Origin: Streptomyces sp. CB02959
GTDB lineage: Bacteria > Actinomycetota > Actinomycetes > Streptomycetales > Streptomycetaceae
Reading direction: 5' to 3'
Assembly: GCF_002803155.1 (NCBI RefSeq)
Contig: NZ_NNBP01000012.1
Span: 1-64,000 of the forward strand
DNA: 64,000 bases
The first letter of the stretch is position 1. Each line of letters begins with the position of its first letter. Shown here in pieces: positions 34,346 through 41,718 of the stretch. Made by a program: the position numbers and the translations under genes. The notes under the pieces are model-generated. The model was not told the DNA's origin, ran no database searches, and saw only the letters and a list, made by a program, of their open reading frames with translations.

Positions 34346-35803
34346 ATGGGCGCGCACCCGCCTACCTCCCCCGCGGTCCCCGCTGCCGAACCCGGCAGCG
34401 GCACCGCGAACCGGTCGCCTGACGGGCTCCAGGCCGGCCTCAAGAACCGCCATCTGTCCATGATCGCCATCGGCGGGGTCATCGGCGCCGGCCTCTTCGT
34501 CGGATCCGGGGCCGGCATCAAAGCCGCCGGCCCGGGGATCCTCCTCTCGTACGCGCTGACCGGTCTGCTGGTCGTGCTGGTGATGCGGATGCTGGGCGAG
34601 ATGGCCGCGGCCTCCCCCACGTCCGGTTCGTTCTCCGCGTACGCGGACCGGGCCCTGGGCCGCTGGGCCGGCTTCACCATCGGCTGGCTGTACTGGTTCT
34701 TCTGGTCGGTGGTGCTGGCGGTCGAGGCGACCGCGGCGGCGTCGATCCTGACCGGGTGGATACCGGCGGTGCCGCAGTGGGCCTGGGCGCTGCTGGTGAT
34801 GATCGTGCTGACCGGTACCAACCTGGTGTCGGTGGGCTCGTTCGGCGAGTTCGAGTTCTGGTTCGCCGGGATCAAGGTCGTGGCGATCGTGATCTTCATC
34901 GTGGTCGGCGCGCTGGCGATCTTCGGACTGCCGCCGGGGCACCACGCGGTGGGCACCGCGAACCTGTTGGACCACGGCGGATTCCTACCGCAGGGACCGG
35001 GCGCGATCCTCTCCGGGATGCTGCTGGTGGTCTTCTCCTTCATGGGCAGCGAGATCGTCACGCTGGCGGCGAGCGAGTCGCCGAACCCGGTGACGGCCGT
35101 CCGCAAGGCCGTGAACAGCGTGATCTGGCGGATCGCGCTCTTCTACATCGGGTCGATCGCGGTGATCGTGACCCTGCTGCCGTGGGACGACCCGGCGGTG
35201 GCCAAGAGCCCGTACGTGGCGGTGCTGAAGTCGCTGAACATCCCGTACGCGGACATCGTGATGGACGTGGTCGTGCTGACCGCGGTGCTGTCCTGTCTGA
35301 ACTCCGGGCTCTACACGGCGTCCCGGATGGCGTTCTCGCTCGGTGAGCGCGGCGACGCGCCGAAGGCGTTCGCGACCGTCAACAAGGGCGGCGTCCCGGC
35401 GGTGGCGATCTGGGCGTCGGTGGCCTTCGGCTTCGTCGCGACGATCTTCAGCTACACCTCGAAGGACACCATCTTCCAGTTCCTGCTGAACTCCTCGGGC
35501 GCGGTGGCGCTCTTCGTCTGGCTGGTGATCTGCGTCTCGCAGCTGCGGATGCGCCGGATCATCGAGCGGGAGACGCCGGAGCGGCTGACGGTGCGGATGT
35601 GGCTGTACCCGTGGCTGACCTACGCCACCATCGCGCTGATCGTCTTCGTCGTGGGCTACATGTTCTACGACAAGGACGGCCGGGAGCAGATGGTGCTGTC
35701 GGTGGTGGCGGCCGTGGTCGTGCTGGTCGCCGGGCTGGTCCTGCAGAAGCGGCGGCCCCGTGAGGTGCCGGCGGCGGCCGCGGAGGCGCCGGAGAACGCG
35801 TAA
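34346..35803 (+). CDS. APC family amino-acid permease (copy 1)
   Basis: A 485-residue permease with 12 predicted helices and the AAT-type signature GLKNRHLSMIAIGGVIGAGL (about residues 31-50), then RMLGEMAAASPTSGSFS. It belongs to the GabP/ProY/AnsP branch that takes up amino acids or GABA with protons. The exact substrate is not readable. ATG at 34346 lies 8 bases after GAAGGA, and this spacing rules against the GTG at 34340. The 181-base upstream region is AT-richer and contains TTAACAACGTTCTAA. It is the first of three paralogues in 5.6 kb. Confidence 0.9.
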   Translation: MGAHPPTSPAVPAAEPGSGTANRSPDGLQAGLKNRHLSMIAIGGVIGAGLFVGSGAGIKAAGPGILLSYALTGLLVVLVMRMLGEMAAASPTSGSFSAYADRALGRWAGFTIGWLYWFFWSVVLAVEATAAASILTGWIPAVPQWAWALLVMIVLTGTNLVSVGSFGEFEFWFAGIKVVAIVIFIVVGALAIFGLPPGHHAVGTANLLDHGGFLPQGPGAILSGMLLVVFSFMGSEIVTLAASESPNPVTAVRKAVNSVIWRIALFYIGSIAVIVTLLPWDDPAVAKSPYVAVLKSLNIPYADIVMDVVVLTAVLSCLNSGLYTASRMAFSLGERGDAPKAFATVNKGGVPAVAIWASVAFGFVATIFSYTSKDTIFQFLLNSSGAVALFVWLVICVSQLRMRRIIERETPERLTVRMWLYPWLTYATIALIVFVVGYMFYDKDGREQMVLSVVAAVVVLVAGLVLQKRRPREVPAAAAEAPENA

Positions 35804-35809
35804 CCGCTC

Positions 35810-35864
35810 AGGAACGCCGACGGGGCCCGCACCCTCCCAGGGTGCGGGCCCCGTCGGCGTTCCT
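35810..35864. terminator. Very long bidirectional hairpin
   Basis: A perfect 26-bp stem (35810-35835 with 35839-35864) with a 3-base loop lies between convergent permease 1 and bioY, reaching within nine bases of both stops. It probably terminates both. Confidence 0.9.
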
Positions 35865-35872
35865 CCGGGTGC

Positions 35873-36508
35873 TCAGCCGCGGCGGCCGGCCAGCTTCCAG
35901 GCGGTGGGCAGCGCGCCCATCGCGAGGGCGACCTTGAGGGCGTCGCCGATCAGGAACGGCACCATGCCGACGGCGACGGCCTGGCCGAAGGACATGCCCG
36001 TGCTGAGCGCGAGGTAGGGGACGCCGACCGCGTAGATCAGGGCGTTGCCGGCGGCCATCGTGGCGGCGGTGCGGAGCACCCCGCGGTCGCCGCCGCGGCG
36101 AGCCAGCGCGCCCACGGCGGTGGCGGCGAGCAGCATGCCGAGGACGTAGCCGAAGGTGGCCCCGCCGGCGCCCGAGGCGCCGCCCGCGAACCACGGCACG
36201 CCGGCCATGCCGGCCAGTGCGTAGACCACCAGCGACAGCAGCCCGCGGCGGGCGCCGAGCGAGGCGCCCACGAGGAGGGCGGCGAAGGTCTGGCCGGTGA
36301 CCGGGACCGGGGAGCCGGGGACCGGGATCGCGATCTGGGCCGCGATGCCGGTGATCACGGCGCCGCCGGCGACCAGCGCGGCGTCGCGGACGCGGGCGCG
36401 GGTGGCGGTGGCGGCCGGCAGCAGGTCGGCGAGGACCGCTCCGATGGGGGTCCCCCCGGTCGAACGGAGTCGAGACTGGGGGAGGAGGGTGGGAGAGGCT
36501 GTGCTCAT
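35873..36508 (-). CDS. bioY: Biotin transporter BioY
   Basis: A 211-residue S-component with six hydrophobic segments and the BioY motif PVPGSPVPVTGQTFAALLVG (about residues 66-85). A second signature is GYVLGMLLAA and the last is PFLIGDALKVALA. No bioMN genes follow, so it may use a shared ECF module or work alone. The N-terminus (residues 8-24, LLPQSRLRSTGGTPIGA) is encoded by a GC-rich palindromic repeat element and is not part of the usual family sequence, which would resume at VLADLLPA. The ATG at 36506-36508 is upstream of that element. Confidence 0.92.
   Translation of the reverse strand: MSTASPTLLPQSRLRSTGGTPIGAVLADLLPAATATRARVRDAALVAGGAVITGIAAQIAIPVPGSPVPVTGQTFAALLVGASLGARRGLLSLVVYALAGMAGVPWFAGGASGAGGATFGYVLGMLLAATAVGALARRGGDRGVLRTAATMAAGNALIYAVGVPYLALSTGMSFGQAVAVGMVPFLIGDALKVALAMGALPTAWKLAGRRG
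36446..36486. repeat. Interspersed palindromic repeat inside bioY
   Basis: A GC-rich imperfect palindrome with a GGGGG run, a CCCCC run and a central GTCGAACGGAGTCGAGAC core. It is similar to the copy at 62356-62397 in the MscS gene. Both sit in frame near the N-terminus and add about 15 residues. Confidence 0.6.
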
Positions 36509-36852
36509 CAGGGGACTCCGCGGGTGTGAGGGGACCGTCCGGGATGGACGGTCCGGCGGGACGTGATGACGTTAGTTCAGCGGGGCGGCGGCGATCATGT
36601 GCGAGCGGTGACAAAGCCGTACCGGCCCGCTTGGGGAGATCCGGACAACCGCCAGAATGCCGGAGCCCCTCGGCGCGCGGGGCGTCTTCGCAGGTCACGT
36701 GATGCTCGTCACGGGCGGGACGGTGGCGTGGTGCCGGTTTTGTGCTAGCCAGGGGCGGGCGGGGACACTGGGACGGCTCCGCGGCCACCTGTGGAGTTCC
36801 CCCAAATCGGGCGGCGATCCCGCCCTTGCGCCCCTTGCGAGAGTACGAACCG
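36509..36852. other. 344-base divergent region bioY / permease 2
   Basis: No gene is seen. It contains a 9-bp hairpin close to bioY (36532-36554), the palindrome TCACGTGA at 36695-36702, and TTTTGTGCTAGCC near 36736, which may be part of a permease promoter. Nothing else stands out. Confidence 0.6.
36532..36554 (-). promoter_or_regulatory. Hairpin/operator upstream of bioY
   Basis: GGACCGTCC (36532-36540) and GGACGGTCC (36546-36554) form a 9-bp inverted repeat 24 bases upstream of the bioY start. It could be an operator or an mRNA leader hairpin. The regulator is unknown. Confidence 0.4.
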
Positions 36853-38235
36853 ATGCACGACGCACCGCCCCTGATAGAGAAAGAACCGCTGTCCGCGGGA
36901 CTCAAGCAGCGCCATCTGACGATGCTGGGGCTGGGCGGGGTGATCGGGGCCGGGCTGTTCGTGGGCTCCGGCGCGGGGATCGCGGTGGCCGGGCCGGGGA
37001 TCGTGCTGTCCTATCTGATCGCCGGGGCGCTGGCGATGCTGATCATGCGGATGCTCGGGGAGATGTCGGCGGCGATGCCGGCGTCGGGGGCGTTCTCGGT
37101 GCACGCGGAGCGGGCGCTGGGGCGCTGGGCCGGGTTCAGCGTGGGCTGGCTGTACTGGTTCCTGCTGGTGGTGGTGCTGGCGGTGGAGGCCACCGGGGCG
37201 GCGCAGATCGCGCACGGCTGGGTGCCGGCGGTGCCGCAGTGGGGGTGGGTGCTGCTCTTCATGGTCGTGTTCACCGTCGCCAACCTGGCCGCGGTGAAGA
37301 ACTTCGGCGAGTTCGAGTTCTGGTTCGCGGCGCTGAAGGTCACCGCGATCGTGCTGTTCCTGGCGTTGAGCCTGCTGGCGGTCTTCGGGGTGCTGCCGGA
37401 CACCTCGCCGATGGGGCTGGCCAATCTCACCGGACACGGCGGGCTGCTGCCGCACGGCTGGTCCGGGGTGGTCTCCGGGGTGCTGGCCGTGGTGTTCGCC
37501 TTCGGTGGCCTGGAGGTGGTCACCATCGCGGCGGCCGAGTCGGACGATCCGGCGCGGGCGGTGGGCCGGGCGGTGCGCAGCGCGGTGTGGCGGATCCTGC
37601 TCTTCTACGTGGGCTCGATGGTGGTCATCGTCACCGTGCTGCCGTGGTCGGCGATGCAGCCGGGCAAGAGTCCGTACGTGATGGTGCTGGACCACATCGG
37701 GGTGCCGGGCGCCGGGCAGATCATGAACATCGTGGTGTTCGTGGCGCTGCTGTCGGCGCTGAACGCCAATCTCTACGGCTCGTCACGGATGGTGTTCTCA
37801 CTGGCCGAGCGCGGGGAGGCGCCGCGCGGCCTGCTGAAGGTGTCGGGCGGCGGGGTGCCGCGGCGGGCGGTGCTGGCGTCGGTGGCGTTCGGTTTCGTCT
37901 CGGTGCTGCTGAATCTGAAGTGGCCGGATTCGGTCTTCCTCTATCTGCTCAACGCGGTCGGCGCGGTGCTGCTGTTCGTCTGGGGGCTGATCGCGGTCTC
38001 CGAGTTGCGGCTGCGGCCCCGGATCGAACGGGAGGCGCCGGAGCGGCTGGTGCTGCGGATGTGGGCGTTCCCCTATCTGACGTGGGTGGCGCTGGTGGCG
38101 ATGGGCGTGGTGATCGTGCTGATGCTGACCGACGACACGGCCCGGCCGCAGTTGCTGTGGTCGGCCGGTGCGACCGCCGCGGTGCTGGCGGTCGCGGGGC
38201 TGCGGGAGTTGCGGGCGCGCCGGGTGCGGGGCTGA
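36853..38235 (+). CDS. APC family amino-acid permease (copy 2)
   Basis: A 460-residue, 12-helix permease closely related to the copies on either side. It carries GLKQRHLTMLGLGGVIGAGL (about residues 16-35), RMLGEMSAAMPASGAFSVH and the family-typical FGEFEFWFAALKVTAIV. The ATG at 36853 (MHDAPP) follows GAGAG about 9 bases upstream. The frame is open 37 codons further but lacks support. It is divergent from bioY. The substrate is unknown. Confidence 0.9.
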   Translation: MHDAPPLIEKEPLSAGLKQRHLTMLGLGGVIGAGLFVGSGAGIAVAGPGIVLSYLIAGALAMLIMRMLGEMSAAMPASGAFSVHAERALGRWAGFSVGWLYWFLLVVVLAVEATGAAQIAHGWVPAVPQWGWVLLFMVVFTVANLAAVKNFGEFEFWFAALKVTAIVLFLALSLLAVFGVLPDTSPMGLANLTGHGGLLPHGWSGVVSGVLAVVFAFGGLEVVTIAAAESDDPARAVGRAVRSAVWRILLFYVGSMVVIVTVLPWSAMQPGKSPYVMVLDHIGVPGAGQIMNIVVFVALLSALNANLYGSSRMVFSLAERGEAPRGLLKVSGGGVPRRAVLASVAFGFVSVLLNLKWPDSVFLYLLNAVGAVLLFVWGLIAVSELRLRPRIEREAPERLVLRMWAFPYLTWVALVAMGVVIVLMLTDDTARPQLLWSAGATAAVLAVAGLRELRARRVRG

Positions 38236-38345
38236 GGGCCGCTGCCGCCCGGAGGGGCGGGCGCGGTCCGGTGCGCCGGGGCGGTGCCGGGGCGCCTGGT
38301 CCACATTTGAGATGTACCTCACACTTCATCGCATTCGACGATGTA

Positions 38346-38375
38346 TCAGACACGCTCGGTCACGATCGCGTCTGA
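38346..38375. promoter_or_regulatory. Inverted repeat upstream of permease 3
   Basis: TCAGACACG (38346-38354) and CGCGTCTGA (38367-38375) pair at eight of nine positions across 12 bases. A smaller repeat, CATCG/CGATG, lies just before it (about 38328-38344). Both are within the 294-base region upstream of the third permease and could be operator sites. Confidence 0.35.
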
Positions 38376-38529
38376 ATACCGAACAATCGCTGCACGCCTG
38401 TTGCCCTGAGCGGACACGGACACTCAGACTGAGCCAGCTTTGCCGAGGACCCCGGAGATGAGCCGTCCGCGGCCCCGGGAGAACGCAGTATCGCCCCGCC
38501 CGCATCTCACCTACTGGGACAGGTACGAC

Positions 38530-39951
38530 ATGAATCGGACACCCTCGTCCGCCGCGTCCGCCGGTGCGCGGAACGCCGCGGCCCCGGGCACCGGCCAGGA
38601 CGACGGCGCACTGTCGCACGGCCTCAAGCAGCGCCACCTCTCGATGATCGCCCTCGGCGGGGTGATCGGCGCGGGCCTGTTCGTCGGCTCCCGCGAGGGC
38701 ATCGCGGCGGCCGGCCCGTCGATCGTGCTGGCGTACGCCGTCTCCGGCGCGCTGGTCATGCTGGTCATGCGGATGCTCGGCGAGATGTCCGCGGCCCACC
38801 CCTCCTCCGGTTCCTTCTCGGTGCACGCCGAGCGGTCCATCGGGTCCTGGGCCGGCTTCACCGTGGGCTGGATGTTCACCGCGCTGCTGTGCGTGGCGGT
38901 GGCGGCCGAGGCGCTGGGCGCCGCGGACGTGCTGCACCAGTGGTTCCCCTCCACCGAGCCGTGGATGTGGGTCCTGCTGATCATGGTGGTCTTCACCGCG
39001 ACCAACCTGACCGCGGTCGCCAACTTCGGTGAGTTCGAGTTCTGGTTCGCCGCCCTGAAGGTCGCGGCGATCGCCCTCTTCCTGATATTGGGCGTGCTGG
39101 CCATCTTCGGCCTGCTGCCCGGCACTTCGGCTCCCGGCACCGCCCACCTGACCGGCGACGGCGGCTTCCTGCCCAAGGGCGTGGACGGGTTGATGGTCGG
39201 TCTGCTGGCCTCGGTGTTCGCGTACGGCGGCCTGGAGACGGTGACCATCGCGGCGGCCGAGTCGAAGGACCCGGCCCGCGGCGTGGCCCGCGCGGTGCGC
39301 ACCGCGATGTGGCGGATCGCGCTGTTCTACGTCGGCTCGATGGCGATCATCGTCACCGTCATCCCGTGGAGCGCGCCGTCGATCGCCAAGAGCGGCCCGT
39401 ACGTGGCGGTGCTGGACTACCTCAAGATCCCGGCGGCCGGCCAGATCATGAACGTGGTCATCCTGATCGCGCTGCTCTCCGCGGTGAACGCCAACATCTA
39501 CGGCTCGTCGCGGATGGCCTACTCGCTGATCGCCCGCGGCCAGGGCCCGGCCTTCCTCGGCAAGGTGAGCGGCGGGGTGCCGCGCCGGACGGTGCTGCTG
39601 TGCGCCGCGTTCGGGTTCGTCGCGGTGCTGCTGAGCTTCGTGTGGCCGACCACGGTCTTCCAGTGGCTGCTGAACATGGTCGGCGCCGCCGTCCTGGTGG
39701 TCTGGGGCTTCATCGCCGTCGCCCAGCTGCGCACCCGGCGACAGTTGGAGCGCGAGGCGCCCGAGAAGCTGATCGTGCGGATGTGGGCCTTCCCGTTCCT
39801 GACGTGGGTGGCGCTGGTCGGGATCGTGGCGGTGCTGGTGCTGATGGTGCGCGACGACAACCAACGGATCCAGCTGCTGTTCACCGGTGGCTTCGGTGTG
39901 GTGCTGGCGGTGGTCGGACTCGTCCGGCAGCGGGCGCTGAGCAACCGGTAG
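38530..39951 (+). CDS. APC family amino-acid permease (copy 3)
   Basis: A 473-residue permease with 12 helices, same family as the two before it: GLKQRHLSMIALGGVIGAGL (about residues 35-54), RMLGEMSAAHPSSGSFSVH and FGEFEFWFAALKVAAIA. It differs from copy 2 in helix 3 (VGWMFTALLCVAVAAEALG), the region that helps set substrate choice in APC carriers. ATG at 38530 (MNRTPS) is chosen, and the frame extends 30 codons upstream. Ribosome site is weak (AGG). It has its own terminator. Confidence 0.9.
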   Translation: MNRTPSSAASAGARNAAAPGTGQDDGALSHGLKQRHLSMIALGGVIGAGLFVGSREGIAAAGPSIVLAYAVSGALVMLVMRMLGEMSAAHPSSGSFSVHAERSIGSWAGFTVGWMFTALLCVAVAAEALGAADVLHQWFPSTEPWMWVLLIMVVFTATNLTAVANFGEFEFWFAALKVAAIALFLILGVLAIFGLLPGTSAPGTAHLTGDGGFLPKGVDGLMVGLLASVFAYGGLETVTIAAAESKDPARGVARAVRTAMWRIALFYVGSMAIIVTVIPWSAPSIAKSGPYVAVLDYLKIPAAGQIMNVVILIALLSAVNANIYGSSRMAYSLIARGQGPAFLGKVSGGVPRRTVLLCAAFGFVAVLLSFVWPTTVFQWLLNMVGAAVLVVWGFIAVAQLRTRRQLEREAPEKLIVRMWAFPFLTWVALVGIVAVLVLMVRDDNQRIQLLFTGGFGVVLAVVGLVRQRALSNR

Positions 39952-39972
39952 TTCTCCTTCCGGACCCCTTTC

Positions 39973-40011
39973 AGGCGGGGCGGGACCTCCTTCCGAGGTC
40001 CCGCCCCGCCT
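39973..40011 (+). terminator. Terminator of permease 3
   Basis: A perfect 17-bp stem (39973-39989 with 39995-40011), five-base loop, followed by CCGTCTTT. It lies 22 bases past the permease stop. Confidence 0.85.
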
Positions 40012-40075
40012 CCGTCTTTGGAACCAGGACGCCCGCCATGACGGGCTCGCGATCATGCCTGCTGATAGCGTGCTC

Positions 40076-40092
40076 TTGCACATCATTTGCAA
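40076..40092. promoter_or_regulatory. Nur box upstream of sodF
   Basis: TTGCAC-ATCAT-TTGCAA. This fits the Streptomyces Nur consensus tTGCaa-N5-ttGCAA at 11 of 12 informative positions. Nur represses the iron SOD gene when nickel is present, so that NiSOD is used instead. TAGCGT at 40066-40071 may be the -10 element, which would place the box over the transcription start. Confidence 0.75.
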
Positions 40093-40127
40093 CTACGGCG
40101 TTTACGCAGCTTGGAGGCGGGGTCGGC

Positions 40128-40769
40128 ATGGCGACCTACACACTTCCGGAACTCCCCTACGACTACTCGGCGCTGGCACCGGTCATCAGCCCCGAGATCA
40201 TCGAGCTGCACCACGACAAGCACCACGCGGCGTACGTGAAGGGCGCCAACGACACCCTTGAGCAGCTCGCCGAGGCGCGCGACAAGGACCAGTGGGGCAA
40301 CATCAACGGCCTGGAGAAGAACCTCGCGTTCCACCTCTCCGGCCACATCCTGCACAGCATCTACTGGCACAACATGACCGGCGAAGGCGGCGGCGAACCG
40401 CTGGACAAGGACGGCGTGGGCGAGCTCGCCGACGCCATCTCCGAGAGCTTCGGCTCGTTCGCCAAGTTCAAGGCGCAGCTGTCCAAGGCGTCGGCGACCA
40501 CGCAGGGCTCCGGCTGGGGCGTGCTCGCCTACGAGCCGGTGACCGGCCGCCTCATCGTCGAGCAGATCTACGACCACCAGGGCAACGTCGGCCAGGGCTC
40601 GGTGCCGATCCTGGTCTTCGACGCCTGGGAGCACGCCTTCTACCTGCAGTACAAGAACCAGAAGGTCGACTTCATCGAGGCCATGTGGAACGTCGTGAAC
40701 TGGCAGGACGTGGCCAAGCGGTACGCCTCCGCCAAGGAGCGCGCGAACAACCTGCTGCTGGCGCCGTGA
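40128..40769 (+). CDS. sodF: Iron superoxide dismutase
   Basis: A 213-residue Fe/Mn-SOD family enzyme that converts superoxide to oxygen and peroxide. Metal ligands are visible as His in ELHHDKHHAAYVKG, His in AFHLSGHILHSIYWHNM, and Asp/His in VFDAWEHAFYLQY. ATG at 40128 follows GGAGG by 9 bases. The frame is open upstream but that part covers the Nur box. The Nur box points to repression by nickel, as for S. coelicolor sodF. The gene lies between two hairpins and is monocistronic. No sodN is in the window. Confidence 0.95.
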   Translation: MATYTLPELPYDYSALAPVISPEIIELHHDKHHAAYVKGANDTLEQLAEARDKDQWGNINGLEKNLAFHLSGHILHSIYWHNMTGEGGGEPLDKDGVGELADAISESFGSFAKFKAQLSKASATTQGSGWGVLAYEPVTGRLIVEQIYDHQGNVGQGSVPILVFDAWEHAFYLQYKNQKVDFIEAMWNVVNWQDVAKRYASAKERANNLLLAP

Positions 40770-40839
40770 CCCGGTAGCCGGCCGAGGCGTCCTGCCTCGT
40801 GATCGTCTTCTCACCTTTCACTTGGCAGGCGGAACAGAG

Positions 40840-40876
40840 CGAAGCCCCCGCGAGGACGTGACTCGCGGGGGCTTCG
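40840..40876. terminator. Bidirectional terminator sodF / DsbA-like gene
   Basis: A 15-bp perfect stem (40840-40854 with 40862-40876), seven-base loop, between the convergent stops of sodF and the DsbA-like gene. Confidence 0.85.
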
Positions 40877-40908
40877 TGCGTGCGGAAGGGACGGCGGCGC
40901 GGCGCCGC

Positions 40909-41604
40909 TCACTCGAAGGACGGCGCCTGGGTGCGGGTCCGCTTGATCTCGAAGAAGCCGGGGGTGGACGCCACCAGCAGCGTGCCGTCCCACAGCCTGG
41001 CCGCCTGCTCGCCCTTGGGGGCAGGCGTGACGACCGGACCGAAGAAGGCGATCTGCCCACCCGTCGCCCGGCCTCCGCCCCCGGAAGAGCTCGCTTCGCT
41101 CGCGCTGTCGTAATCCGGCCCGGGCACCGCGATCACCGGAGTGCCGACCTCCTGGCCGACCAGGTCGATGCCCTCCTTGTGGGAGGCGCGCAGTTCGGCG
41201 TCGTAGGTGTCCTTGTCGGCGTAGTCGATCAGGTCGGCGGGCAGGCCGGCGTCGGCGATGCCGGCCGCGAGGGAGTCGCGGCTGATGCCCTCTCCGGCGG
41301 TGTGGAAGCGGTTGCCGAGGGCGGTGTAGAGCTTGCCGACGACCTCGTCGCCGTAGAGCTGCTGGGCGGCGATCACCACGCGGACCGGGCCCCACGCCTT
41401 GCCGCCGGGGCGCATGTTCTCCGCGTACTGGGCGGGCAGTTCGTCGAGCTTGTCCTCGTTCAGCACGGCCAGGCTCATGACGTGCCAGCGGACCTGGACG
41501 GGGCGGAGCTTCTCCACCTCCAGCATCCAGCGGGAGGTCAGCCACGCCCAAGGGCAGAGCGGGTCGAACCAGAAGTCTGCCGGGGTCTTCGCGGTCTCGG
41601 ACAC
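40909..41604 (-). CDS. DsbA-like protein, mycothiol-dependent nitroreductase (Rv2466c) family
   Basis: A 231-residue thioredoxin-fold protein with a DsbA-type helical insert. The active site reads FWFDPLCPWAW, so only the first cysteine of the C-P-W-C motif of M. tuberculosis Rv2466c is kept (second is Ala). A single-cysteine enzyme would need mycothiol as resolving thiol. Residues about 175-195 (SASEASSSGGGGRATGG) form an Ser/Gly-rich insertion just before GQIAFFGPVVTPAP. GTG at 41602-41604 has AGGAG five bases upstream and is preferred over the ATG 14 codons earlier. It is convergent with sodF, a plausible oxidative-stress neighbour. Confidence 0.88.
   Translation of the reverse strand: MSETAKTPADFWFDPLCPWAWLTSRWMLEVEKLRPVQVRWHVMSLAVLNEDKLDELPAQYAENMRPGGKAWGPVRVVIAAQQLYGDEVVGKLYTALGNRFHTAGEGISRDSLAAGIADAGLPADLIDYADKDTYDAELRASHKEGIDLVGQEVGTPVIAVPGPDYDSASEASSSGGGGRATGGQIAFFGPVVTPAPKGEQAARLWDGTLLVASTPGFFEIKRTRTQAPSFE
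41060..41120. repeat. Possible repeat insertion in the DsbA-like gene
   Basis: The segment includes GCGAGCGAAGCGAGC (minus strand) and a G-run, and encodes a Ser/Gly-rich stretch that looks foreign to the fold. It may be a relative of the palindromic elements seen in bioY and the MscS gene, but the core differs. Confidence 0.3.
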
Positions 41605-41718
41605 GGGGTCTCCTCTTGAGAGCATCAACGGCGTTGTTCCGTGCACGCTTCAACCGACGTCGCCCGTGCCATGATTCCCCGTGTTCGATATCCGAGACGA
41701 GGGTGAGGGAGGCACACC

